From contig JALNVT010000064.1 in the NCBI GenBank assembly GCA_023231265.1, positions 1-11,596 of the forward strand: a stretch of 11,596 bases of DNA, given 5' to 3'. Positions within the stretch are counted from its first letter, which is position 1. The number at the start of each line of letters is the position of its first letter. This document shows positions 1 through 6,812 of the stretch, in pieces. The translations under genes and the position numbers were made by a program. The notes below the pieces were generated by a model, which ran no database searches, was not told the DNA's origin, and saw nothing but the letters and a program-made list of their open reading frames with translations. The stretch is from Sphaerochaetaceae bacterium. GTDB lineage: Bacteria > Spirochaetota > Spirochaetia > Sphaerochaetales > Sphaerochaetaceae.

Positions 1-25
1 AGCCTAATTAATTTTCTCTTTAAGT

Positions 26-67
26 CCCTTTGCTAATTGATTTTATCTGTTAGCAAGAGGGATTTTT
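26..67 (+). terminator. Terminator-like hairpin of a gene lying left of the window
   Basis: CCCTTTGCTAA (26-36) pairs with TTAGCAAGAGGG (50-61), with one T-G pair and one bulged A, around a 13-base loop. ATTTTT follows at once. This is the shape of a Rho-independent terminator on the plus strand and probably ends a gene whose body lies outside the window. The loop is long and the stem imperfect, so the call is moderate. Confidence 0.45.
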
Positions 68-765
68 ATGTTACTGCAGACCAAAAGTACAGAATTGACC
101 AAATTATTGATGTTCCTGAATCCGTAAGCCCTACGAATACATAATTTTATGATAATTGATGTCATAAACATCAAATTCTTAATTTGCAATGTACCTTGGT
201 CAATATGATGTTTGGTGGGTACACACTTCAAAAACTCATATATATTGTATATTTATTAGTTTCAAATAAATCATCTAAGAATATCAGGAATTCAATTTTT
301 TTAACGATATAACAAAAACAGCAGATTCTTTGAGTTATTGTGATCTCACCACTCCTCTCTACTCGTTTTGATATCTCTGTTTCTTGCAAATTAAATTACA
401 TCAAATTCAAATTTCATGGTAACTAATTTTTAATTTAACAATTCTTTTTTTATCATTATATGCCCACTGCAGGTAGCCACTCTTCTTTTCATTGAACCTT
501 ATAGTTTTCCATATGGAGGAATTCCAATATATAAGGCAAACAAACCTCAATTGGTTGTTTTTTTTAATTCAAACTGAATTTCAATATAAATTTAAATTTT
601 TATTTCCACTCTCTTTATACAGGAATACTCTCTTTTTAGTCATTTTTTTTACATAACTTTAACAGTTACAAACAATTACCTTTCATTGCAAAAATATTGA
701 CAAAAAACACTTTTGGTAGAGAATTTAGAAATTTAAAAAAAACTTAATTTTTATTTTTTTTCTGC
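68..765. other. AT-rich stretch with no convincing gene
   Basis: About 700 bases with stops in all frames. The open frames are short, lack a ribosome site and have no family-like content. What it does hold is structure: an inverted repeat ATTGACCAA (94-102) / TTGGTCAAT (196-204); a small hairpin TTGATGT/ACATCAA inside that repeat; a dyad CCTTATA (497-503) / TATAAGG (530-536) around GGAGGAATTCC; and a terminator-like hairpin listed separately. A/T homopolymer runs increase toward 765. It could hide a small RNA ending near 565, but I recognise none. Confidence 0.6.
538..565 (+). terminator. Terminator-like hairpin with T run inside the leading gap
   Basis: AAACAAACC (538-546) pairs with GGTTGTTT (553-560) across the loop TCAATT, with one bulged A, and the T run continues to 565. 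No coding frame precedes it, so it either ends a small non-coding transcript from roughly 300-540 or is a chance structure in AT-rich DNA. The dyad at 497-536 just before it makes a structured RNA end slightly more plausible. Confidence 0.3.
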
Positions 766-794
766 TTGACATAACCACGCATTTAGATAATAAT
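766..794 (+). promoter_or_regulatory. Promoter-like element, perfect -35
   Basis: A perfect TTGACA (766-771) is followed after 17 bases by AATAAT (789-794), five of six bases matching the -10 consensus. A long A-tract/T-tract lies directly upstream (about 733-761), as in an UP element. A transcript from about 801 would reach the tRNA-Leu gene at 921 with a 120-base leader and no evident terminator between. No mapped start supports it. Confidence 0.45.
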
Positions 795-871
795 AGGGAC
801 GAATTTAAGGGAAACAAAAGATAAGTAATTCATAGTTTTCCTACTATAAATCATGGATTCAATGATATTTA

Positions 872-899
872 TTGGATTGTGATATTGGTTTTTTATAGT
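872..899 (+). promoter_or_regulatory. Possible proximal tRNA promoter
   Basis: TTGGAT (872-877), a 16-base spacer and TATAGT (894-899) would start transcription about 15 bases before the mature tRNA-Leu 5' end. Both hexamers are near consensus. It may act with or instead of the TTGACA element at 766. Confidence 0.35.
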
Positions 900-920
900 A
901 ACTCAGGTTACAAATTATAT

Positions 921-1002
921 GCGAGAGTGGTGAAATTGGCAGACACGCTAGATTTAGGTTCTAGTGCCGTAAGGTGTGGGGGTTCAAGTCCCCCCTCTCG
1001 CA
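921..1002 (+). tRNA. tRNA-Leu (anticodon UAG)
   Basis: The acceptor stem GCGAGAG (921-927) pairs with CTCTCGC (995-1001), followed by discriminator A at 1002. The anticodon arm is CTAGA-TTTAGGT-TCTAG, placing UAG at positions 34-36. The T arm is GGGGG-TTCAAGT-CCCCC (978-994). A long variable arm between the anticodon and T arms is the class II feature expected for leucine. The 3' CCA is not encoded (the next bases are CTTT), so it must be added by nucleotidyltransferase. It is the first gene of a two-tRNA unit. Confidence 0.95.
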
Positions 1003-1050
1003 CTTTAAAAAAATATATTTATATTTTTTTTGCTATATTAATAGTTTATT

Positions 1051-1122
1051 GCGAAAGTAGCTCAGTGGTAGAGCTCCACCTTGCCAAGGTGGATGTCGCG
1101 GGTTCAAGTCCCGTCTTTCGCT
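1051..1122 (+). tRNA. tRNA-Gly (anticodon GCC)
   Basis: The acceptor stem GCGAAAG (1051-1057) pairs with CTTTCGC (1115-1121), with discriminator T at 1122, usual for bacterial glycine tRNAs. The anticodon arm CCACC-TTGCCAA-GGTGG gives GCC. The T loop is TTCAAGT. CCA is not encoded. It lies 48 bases after tRNA-Leu with no terminator in the AT-rich spacer, so the two are probably processed from one transcript. Confidence 0.95.
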
Positions 1123-1157
1123 AGATAATACAAGTTTACATATTTATAAGTCAAACC

Positions 1158-1186
1158 AAAGATAATTTTTACAATTATCTTTTTTT
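1158..1186 (+). terminator. Rho-independent terminator of the tRNA unit
   Basis: AAAGATAATT (1158-1167) pairs perfectly over ten bases with AATTATCTTT (1173-1182) around the loop TTTAC, and TTTT follows. The stem is AT-rich but complete. It sits 35 bases after tRNA-Gly. A weaker hairpin, AAATCTTA (1230-1237) with TAAGATTT (1249-1256), follows further on. Confidence 0.7.
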
Positions 1187-1328
1187 ATGTCCAAAATTCA
1201 ATTTCTCTTTTGAAATTTTCACATATATGAAATCTTAAAAATCATTCATAAGATTTTAATTCACGATCAACATTGCATTTACAGCCTTCATATAGAAGAT
1301 TCTTTATTTTTTATTATTTTTTTATATT

Positions 1329-1362
1329 GCTTAAGCTTCACTTAAGTTTCGTGAGTTATTCT
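1329..1362 (+). promoter_or_regulatory. Direct-repeat operator of OmpR/PhoB type with adjoining -10
   Basis: CTTAAG at 1330-1335 and CTTAAG at 1341-1346 are identical hexamers in direct orientation separated by five bases (11-base period). The matching half-sites are GCTTAAGCTTC and ACTTAAGTTTC. Ten bases after the second hexamer lies TATTCT (1357-1362), a plausible -10, with no good -35. Winged-helix OmpR-family regulators bind such 11-base-spaced direct repeats in place of a -35; the PmrA box has a nearly identical form. It drives the secreted repeat protein at 1448. The likely binder is the response regulator encoded just downstream. Confidence 0.55.
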
Positions 1363-1447
1363 ACCGTTGTAGTAAGAAAAACAACAGTATGCTGCTTCTT
1401 ACACTTGCAGGTTTTTCTGCAAATCCTCGACAATATGGAGAACATAT

Positions 1448-2311
1448 ATGAAAAAGACAATGGCAATCTTAATATTAACAGCAGTCAGTTTGACTGCACT
1501 ATTGGCAAATGGTATTTCTGAAGATGCAATGGGTTATTCTGCAACTTTAACACAAACAACAGAAGAGACTTCAGTTGATGTAGCAACCAGTACTGAAACA
1601 GACGCAATGGCTTATCGCAATTCAAGAAATATAAATGATAGACAATCCCTAACAATGGATTCCCAACTAGCTAACGAGATGAGAATGAATTCAGGTCATA
1701 AAAATTCATCTTCAGATAGAAATAGAGATGGCTCAAGAACTATGAATACAAATCAGCAAGCAATGTCATCAGCACAAGTTGGTGGAGAATTTAACAGTAC
1801 CACTTCAACTAGAAATGCTGTTAACAGGCCAAATCAAAGTATGAATGACAACAAACAATCAAATAGCATGAATGGACATCATGCCCCTTCAAATCAATCT
1901 AACTCAGCTTTTATGGGATCTGAATATGCAATGAATTCTAACAGCACAGAAAAACAAAGACCATCCGATAGAGTTTGCACAAATCCTGATGGAGAGCAAT
2001 TCAATGGAGAGAACAGAGAAAGCCAAAATATGAATGGCAATAAAGAATCCAATGAAATGAGAGGACACCATACCCCTTCAAATCAGTCTACCGCATCTAT
2101 CAAAGGATCTTCATATGCAATGAATTCTAACAGCCCAGGAAGACAAAGACCATCTGATAGAGTTTGCACAAATCCTGATGGAGAGCAATTCAATGGAGAA
2201 AATAGAGATAATCAAGCAGAATACCGCAGACAGTCTCTAAAAAACGGAGAGAATTATGTTGGAAGATACACAATATACCTAACTCCAATTTCAGAAACAG
2301 AAACTCTTTAA
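1448..2311 (+). CDS. Secreted Asn/Ser/Met-rich protein with two 63-residue repeats
   Basis: I do not recognise a named family. Residues 1-20 form a signal peptide (MKK followed by a hydrophobic stretch ending ALLA), so export across the inner membrane is expected, with cleavage near residue 20. The mature part is hydrophilic, rich in Asn, Ser, Gln, Met and charged residues, and probably disordered. Residues 130-192 and 193-255 are tandem repeats of exactly 63 residues, sharing the core RPSDRVCTNPDGEQF. Each carries a His-His pair (144-145, 207-208), several Met residues and one Cys (177, 240). Near the N-terminus DAMGY and DAMAY recur. The start has GGAG (1436-1439) upstream. The gene has its own operator-like promoter and terminator, and the two-component genes follow, so it is probably their target or sensory partner. 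Met/His/Cys content permits metal binding, but that is speculation. Confidence 0.8.
   Translation: MKKTMAILILTAVSLTALLANGISEDAMGYSATLTQTTEETSVDVATSTETDAMAYRNSRNINDRQSLTMDSQLANEMRMNSGHKNSSSDRNRDGSRTMNTNQQAMSSAQVGGEFNSTTSTRNAVNRPNQSMNDNKQSNSMNGHHAPSNQSNSAFMGSEYAMNSNSTEKQRPSDRVCTNPDGEQFNGENRESQNMNGNKESNEMRGHHTPSNQSTASIKGSSYAMNSNSPGRQRPSDRVCTNPDGEQFNGENRDNQAEYRRQSLKNGENYVGRYTIYLTPISETETL
1835..2212 (+). repeat. Two tandem 189-base in-frame repeats
   Basis: Unit 1 (1835-2023) and unit 2 (2024-2212) abut without a gap and have equal length, 63 codons each. The 3' third is nearly identical at DNA level, differing at synonymous sites such as tccgat/tctgat and gagaac/gaaaat, while the 5' two thirds have diverged at amino-acid level. 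That pattern suggests an old duplication with selection or gene conversion on the RPSDRVC-containing end. An even weaker copy may precede them around residues 75-125. Confidence 0.9.
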
Positions 2312-2351
2312 AAAATCACCGACTGAATGATGATTTAGATAAATAACAACC

Positions 2352-2396
2352 TGATGCAGTGAGACAAAATCAACCTTGTCTGCTGCATCAATTTTT
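2352..2396 (+). terminator. Terminator after the secreted repeat protein gene
   Basis: TGATGCAG (2352-2359) pairs with CTGCATCA (2383-2390) and AGACAA (2362-2367) with TTGTCT (2376-2381), with a small TG/G internal loop and an eight-base terminal loop, followed by ATTTTTAT. It separates the repeat-protein gene from the two-component genes, making them separate transcription units, at least in part. Confidence 0.8.
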
Positions 2397-2415
2397 ATCC
2401 TATTTTCCTTTTTCT

Positions 2416-2444
2416 TTGAAGGATTGAGAAAAGTAGTATAAGAT
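2416..2444 (+). promoter_or_regulatory. Possible promoter of the two-component genes
   Basis: TTGAAG (2416-2421) and TAAGAT (2439-2444) are separated by 17 bases, downstream of the terminator and about 20 bases before the regulator start. TATAAG at 2437 is an overlapping alternative -10. No CTTAAG repeat is seen here, so autoregulation through the upstream operator would require readthrough. Confidence 0.35.
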
Positions 2445-2464
2445 AGTTCTATGGAGATAAGATT

Positions 2465-3138
2465 ATGAAATTACTTCTTGCAGAAGATGAAAGAGAGTTA
2501 TCCAAAGCTCTATGCAGAGTTTTGGATAAAAATGGATATTCAGTTGATGCTGTATATAATGGTCAGGAAGCTCTTGAATATCTTCAATTTCCCTCTTATG
2601 ATGCATTGATTCTTGATATCATGATGCATATCAAAGATGGCATCACTGTTTTAAAAACATTAAGAAGTCAAAATAATAAAATTCCGATATTATTGCTAAC
2701 AGCAAAATCAACTGTAGATGATAAAGTTCAAGGATTGAATCTAGGTGCTGATGATTATTTAACCAAACCTTTTGCTACCGAAGAACTATTGCAAGAATTA
2801 AAGCTATAACAAGAAGAAAAAAATCTGATGAGGCCACAAACAATCTCACTTTTAAAGATTTGATTCTTGAAAAAAATAGTTTTGAACTCATAGGTAAAAG
2901 ATCTAAAATTTCCTTACGAAATCATGAATATCAAATTATTGAAACATTGATGACAAACAGTGATATGTATTTCTCTGTAGACAAACTGTTTGAAAAGGTC
3001 TGGGGATATGATAGTGATACAGACATCTCTGTTGTTTGGGTGGATATTTCAAATTTACGAAAGAAGCTCAGTCAGAGTGGATCCAATGTGACAATCAAAG
3101 GTAAGCGCAATCTCGTTTATCGTTTGGAGGAAAAATAG
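2465..3138 (+). pseudogene. OmpR-family response regulator, interrupted by a frameshift
   Basis: Reconstructed as about 224 residues, the normal length for a receiver plus winged-helix regulator. The receiver (residues 1-108) has acidic E7 and D8, phospho-acceptor D51 in LILDIMM, T79 and K101 in TKPF. The usual Pro after the MM is His55. The start is preceded by GGAG (2453-2456). The first frame runs to a TAA at 2807. The continuation, ARIKAITRRKKSD, is in the next frame from 2791, so one base is missing around 2786-2790 relative to an intact gene. The C-terminal part (to 3138) is a normal DNA-binding domain with RNHEYQIIETLM, VWGYD and a YRLEEK end. It abuts the kinase gene directly. It is either a pseudogene or a sequencing error; no classical slippery heptamer is present. 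Confidence 0.85.
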
Positions 3139-4365
3139 ATGATAGAACTCATTAGAAAACGTTTCATGAGAGTCTCGATGCTTTCATCCGGAATAATATT
3201 GATCACTATTTTGGCTCTCATAAATATTCTAAATTATTTCAACACTTTAAACAGAATGGATTCCATGCTAGAAAGCCAAAAGTATATCTATGTAGAAAAA
3301 GGCAGTAACAATTTAAATACAACTAGAAATAATCAGCAGAATACTCCCAATAGAAATGATGCAGGCATTCAACGAAACAAGGTGTTCTACATTGAGATCA
3401 CTGCCGATGAAAAGCTTTTGACATATAATTTACAGAACTCCCCTCTCACTGATTTAGATGATGTAGTAGCATTAGGTTAAGAAGCCCTCAGTTCTAATGA
3501 CTACAATGGCTTCATTGAAGATTTCAGGTATTCCATAACTGAACATAATGATGCCTATCACATCGCTTTTGTTGATGCTCAATCAGAGCTCTATACCTTA
3601 CAATATAATCTGATATTTTCCTTTATAGTTTACCTATTAGGGATGGTTGGTATTTTCTTCTTGGTAAAAGCTCTGACTATCCCTGCAGTGAAGCCAATAA
3701 AAGATAGCTACAACAAACAGAAGAGATTCCTGACGGATATCATGCATGAGATAAAAACACCTCTTGCAATTATTGAGACAGACACAGAGGTTGTTGAGAT
3801 TGATTATGGCAAAAATGATTGGACAAAGAGCATCAAGAAGCAGATAAATTATCTAAAAGATCTGCTTGATGAGCTTGTAACTCTTTTAAAAATGGATGAG
3901 CATTCAGAAGTTTTAAAAATAAGCAGAGTCAATGTTTCTGAATTATTGGAAAATTCAATAACTGGAATCGAGCCTCTGTTCAATAAAAAAGGGATTATTT
4001 TAAATCTGATGTGTGAGGATAAAATAGAGATAAATTCAAATGAAGAATCAATTGAAAAATTGATATCTATCATACTTGAAAATGCACTGAAATATACTTC
4101 TGGTGAGAATAAAATCTCTGTTGTACTTAAAAAAGTGAGCAAAAAGATTCTTTTTGAAGTAGAAAATAGCATGGAAGATATAGTTGAAGGAAATCATGAG
4201 GAGTTTTTTGACCGTTTTTATAGAAGTGATCTGAACAGAAATAGTGAGCTCGGTGGTCATGGAATTGGTCTTTCAATGGCAAAAGAAATAGTTGCTCAGA
4301 ATAAAGGTCAGATAAAAGCATTCAGCAAAAACAATCATTCTTTTACAATCTCTGTTTCCATTTAG
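3139..4365 (+). pseudogene. Sensor histidine kinase, interrupted by an in-frame stop
   Basis: Read through one TAA at 3478-3480 (codon 114), this is a 408-codon kinase, all in one frame. Membrane segments lie at about residues 12-35 and 155-180 and enclose an extracytoplasmic domain with an Asn-rich stretch (NNLNTTRNNQQN), a composition like that of the secreted protein upstream. No clear HAMP domain is seen. The H box is FLTDIMHEIKTPL, with His203 the phosphorylation site. The N box is ENALKYT, and the ATP lid region includes FDRFYRSD and GGHGIGLSMAKEI. The G1 box is degenerate (VENSMEDI), as in some related kinases. The stop falls in the sensor domain, so a truncated product would have no catalytic part. 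It follows the regulator stop directly, and an internal Met at 3643 could start only the cytoplasmic half. One substitution (for example AAA to TAA) explains the break. Confidence 0.85.
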
Positions 4366-4388
4366 GAATTTTTGTTAAAATTATAATT

Positions 4389-4423
4389 GAAGGGTAACTA
4401 CTTCATACAGGTAGCTACCCTTC
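4389..4423. terminator. Bidirectional terminator hairpin between convergent genes
   Basis: GAAGGGTA-A-CTAC (4389-4401) pairs with GTAG-C-TACCCTTC (4411-4423), twelve pairs with one A/C mismatch and a nine-base loop. It lies between the plus-strand kinase end (4365) and the minus-strand pyrophosphatase end (4468). Flanking T runs are short on both sides, so efficiency is uncertain, but the stem is the strongest in the intergenic region. Confidence 0.65.
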
Positions 4424-4467
4424 TTGATTAATAATATACAATTTCTAAAATTTGAAATCCAAAATAT

Positions 4468-6618
4468 TTACGAAATCATAGAGATCAAATTGTATTCACT
4501 GTAAATTGATACCATGATAACCGATATGACACTCATGATTTTTATCAAGATGTCCAATGATGGTCCCACTGTATCCTTAAGTGGATCACCTACAGTATCA
4601 CCAACAATTGAGGCAACATGTGCTGAACTTCCAGATCCTCCATGATGTCCAAGTTCTATATACTTCTTCGCATTGTCCCATGCTCCTCCAGAATTAGCCG
4701 TAAATACTGCAAGCATTACTGCTGATAAAGTTGTTCCAATCAAAAGACCTCCAACAAAACGAGGGCCAAAAATAAAACCAGATATCAATGGTGTGACAAT
4801 TGAAATTATTGCAGGTCTTGTCATTTCAGATAATGCTCCCTTACTTGAAATTGAAATACACTGAGTATATTTAGGAGTGCTTGTACCCTTCAATATACCA
4901 GGATCTGCTTTGAACTGTGCTCTGACTTCATCTACCATCTTCTTTGCAGTATTGGATACTGCATCAATCAACAATCCTGAGAAAAGATATGGTAAGGCTG
5001 CTCCAACAAGAGCTCCTGATAGTGTCAAAGTATCTATCATATTAAGAACCAATTCGAGTGTTCTGCTGTTCTCTCCTGCAACTGCATAAAGATATGAAGC
5101 AAACAAAGATAGAGCTGCTAGAGCTGCACTACCAATGGCAAAGCCCTTTCCAATAGCAGCAGTTGTATTTCCAATTGCATCCAACTCATCAGTGATCTCT
5201 CTGACTTCAGGATCCAACCCACACATCTCAGCAATACCTCCGGAGTTATCAGCAATAGGTCCATATGTATCAACACTTACAGTGGCAGCTACAAAACTCA
5301 GCATTCCCATAGCAGCCATTCCAACTCCATAAAGGCCAGCGCTAGCATTGCTTAGAATAATTGCAAGAGCTATTATTGCAACTGGTGGTAGAGTTGAATT
5401 CATTCCCAGACCAAGCCCATTTGTTATTACTATTGCAGCACCTTCCTTGCTTGAATCAGATAGTTTCAAGGTAGGTCTCTTGCTATAACTTGTGTAGTAC
5501 TCTGCTATACTTCCAATTCCTATTCCTGATATTATTCCAAGTATTGCACAGAACCATGGAGATAATGCTCCATATCTGAATGCTGAAATTGGTTGTTTGA
5601 ATATGTATGGTGTTATTAGAAGATTCAAAAGAATTGTAAGTATCGCGGCCAAATAAGTTGTTCCGTTTAAAGATCTTGATAGATTCTTCAGTTCTTTTTT
5701 GTTTATAAACAGTACAATTGAGATGCAGCAAGAAATGAGTCCTATTGCACAAAAAATAAGGGGATATGAAACCAAGGAGATAAGCGATTCATAGGAAATT
5801 GCATCTGCTGTGCCATGCAAAGAATAGTATGTATATATTGCAAGAATGATGGCTGATGAAATTACTCCAACATAGCTTTCCAATAGATCTGAACCCAATC
5901 CTGCGACATCTCCTACATTATCTCCTACATTATCTGCTATTGTTGCTGGATTTCTTGCATCATCTTCAGGAATACCTTCTTCTGCTTTTCCAACAAGGTC
6001 TGCACCCATATCAGCTGCTTTGGTGTATATTCCACCACCTACCCTGTTGAACATAGCAATAATGGAACATCCCAATGCGTAGGTACTGACACTCATTGTA
6101 AATGGTATATCAGCAATTCCAACCATATTATTTTTAAAACTCAAAGCATCAATACTGAGCTGTCCCATTACTTTTCCGAATATGAGATAAACAGCAAGCA
6201 GTCCTAAAAGTGCAAATCCACCAACACTTAGTCCCATTACAGTACCACCAGTGAATGCAACTTTTAAAGTCTGTCCTCTATCCTTAGTAATTCGTGCAGT
6301 ATTTGTGACTCTTACATTAGCTTTTGTAGCCATTTTCATACCTACAAATCCAGCAAGTCCGCTCATTGTAGCACCAAATACAAAACAAATTGCAGCAGTC
6401 CAAGATACCAGAAGTAGAATAATAACGAATAGAATTGCACCAACTATATAAAGCAGGCGCCATTCTTGATGAAGGAACTCTCTAGCTCCATCCTGAATAT
6501 AACCAGCAATTATTTTCATCTGATCTGTTCCAGCATCCAATTTACTGACTTTCCTAAAATTAAAGAGAGCCAATGTCAATGAGAAAACAACTGCAATAAT
6601 CAATAAAATATATAACAC
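4468..6618 (-). CDS. hppA: Membrane-bound, K+-dependent, probably Na+-pumping pyrophosphatase
   Basis: This integral membrane enzyme hydrolyses pyrophosphate and exports a cation, saving energy released by biosynthesis. With the GTG start it is 716 residues, normal for the family, with about 16 membrane segments. Substrate and Mg-binding motifs are intact: GGGIYTKAADMGADLVGK, DNVGDNVGD (229-237), ADNSGGIAEM and the C-terminal GDTVGDPLKDTVGPS. GNTTAAIGKG has Ala487 where K+-independent enzymes have Lys, marking the K+-dependent class. LESYVG places Glu247 where Na+-transporting family members keep their ion-gate Glu, rather than in the shifted plant-type position, so Na+ transport is predicted; joint Na+/H+ transport cannot be excluded. 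The start is placed at GTG 6616-6618 because AGGAGG lies six bases before it; an upstream in-frame ATG at 6634-6636 has no ribosome site. It is transcribed alone. Confidence 0.95.
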   Translation of the reverse strand: MLYILLIIAVVFSLTLALFNFRKVSKLDAGTDQMKIIAGYIQDGAREFLHQEWRLLYIVGAILFVIILLLVSWTAAICFVFGATMSGLAGFVGMKMATKANVRVTNTARITKDRGQTLKVAFTGGTVMGLSVGGFALLGLLAVYLIFGKVMGQLSIDALSFKNNMVGIADIPFTMSVSTYALGCSIIAMFNRVGGGIYTKAADMGADLVGKAEEGIPEDDARNPATIADNVGDNVGDVAGLGSDLLESYVGVISSAIILAIYTYYSLHGTADAISYESLISLVSYPLIFCAIGLISCCISIVLFINKKELKNLSRSLNGTTYLAAILTILLNLLITPYIFKQPISAFRYGALSPWFCAILGIISGIGIGSIAEYYTSYSKRPTLKLSDSSKEGAAIVITNGLGLGMNSTLPPVAIIALAIILSNASAGLYGVGMAAMGMLSFVAATVSVDTYGPIADNSGGIAEMCGLDPEVREITDELDAIGNTTAAIGKGFAIGSAALAALSLFASYLYAVAGENSRTLELVLNMIDTLTLSGALVGAALPYLFSGLLIDAVSNTAKKMVDEVRAQFKADPGILKGTSTPKYTQCISISSKGALSEMTRPAIISIVTPLISGFIFGPRFVGGLLIGTTLSAVMLAVFTANSGGAWDNAKKYIELGHHGGSGSSAHVASIVGDTVGDPLKDTVGPSLDILIKIMSVISVIMVSIYSEYNLISMIS

Positions 6619-6624
6619 AACAGA

Positions 6625-6630
6625 CCTCCT
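6625..6630 (-). promoter_or_regulatory. Ribosome binding site that decides the hppA start
   Basis: On the minus strand AGGAGG is followed by TCTGTT and then GTG (6618-6616). The longest open frame starts 18 bases upstream at ATG 6636, which would bury this site in codons 3-4. The bases before that ATG are A/T-rich without a purine-rich ribosome site. The GTG start is therefore preferred and gives VLYILLIIAVVFS as the first membrane segment (initiator read as Met). Confidence 0.75.
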
Positions 6631-6663
6631 CGTCATGTAATTAATCTATATTCTTTTCTTAAC

Positions 6664-6692
6664 AGTATACTATTGTTTTATTCAGAAAGTAA
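6664..6692 (-). promoter_or_regulatory. Possible hppA promoter
   Basis: On the minus strand TATACT (complement of 6664-6669) is a good -10. Seventeen bases upstream is TTACTT (complement of 6687-6692), a weak -35. The start would be near 6657, giving a leader of about 40 bases before the GTG. Confidence 0.35.
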
Positions 6693-6812
6693 GTCCTAAT
6701 ATTTTTTATCTGTTGAGTGGAACAAGAAATGTCTTGAGAGTTAATTGGTCTTATTCTTTGTTAAGTTGAATTATTCAAAGAGAAAAAATAAATTTAAAAA
6801 AATTCAAAAAGG

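Noticed and set aside
43..231. Minus-strand frame of 62 codons at the left edge
   Set aside because: No ribosome site, it overlaps the terminator-like hairpin, and there is no recognisable content.
879..1124. Open frame of 81 codons on the plus strand
   Set aside because: It runs straight through both tRNA genes and has no ribosome site; it is a by-product of the tRNA sequences.
1273..1521. Open frame of 82 codons overlapping the start of the repeat protein gene
   Set aside because: It covers the operator region and the first codons of the secreted protein in another frame, has no ribosome site, and its text is low-complexity Phe/Leu from T-rich DNA.
2780..2812. Programmed -1 frameshift in the response regulator
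   Set aside because: The overlap has no X XXY YYZ slippery heptamer in the right phase and no obvious pseudoknot, and recoding is not known for this family. The kinase next door is broken too, so a mutation or error is simpler.
3478..3480. Reassigned TAA codon in the kinase
   Set aside because: Other genes of the window, such as the secreted protein and the antiporter, end normally at TAA, so code reassignment is not supported.
3849..4321. Minus-strand frames inside the kinase
   Set aside because: They mirror the kinase coding sequence, lack ribosome sites and contain no family-like motifs.
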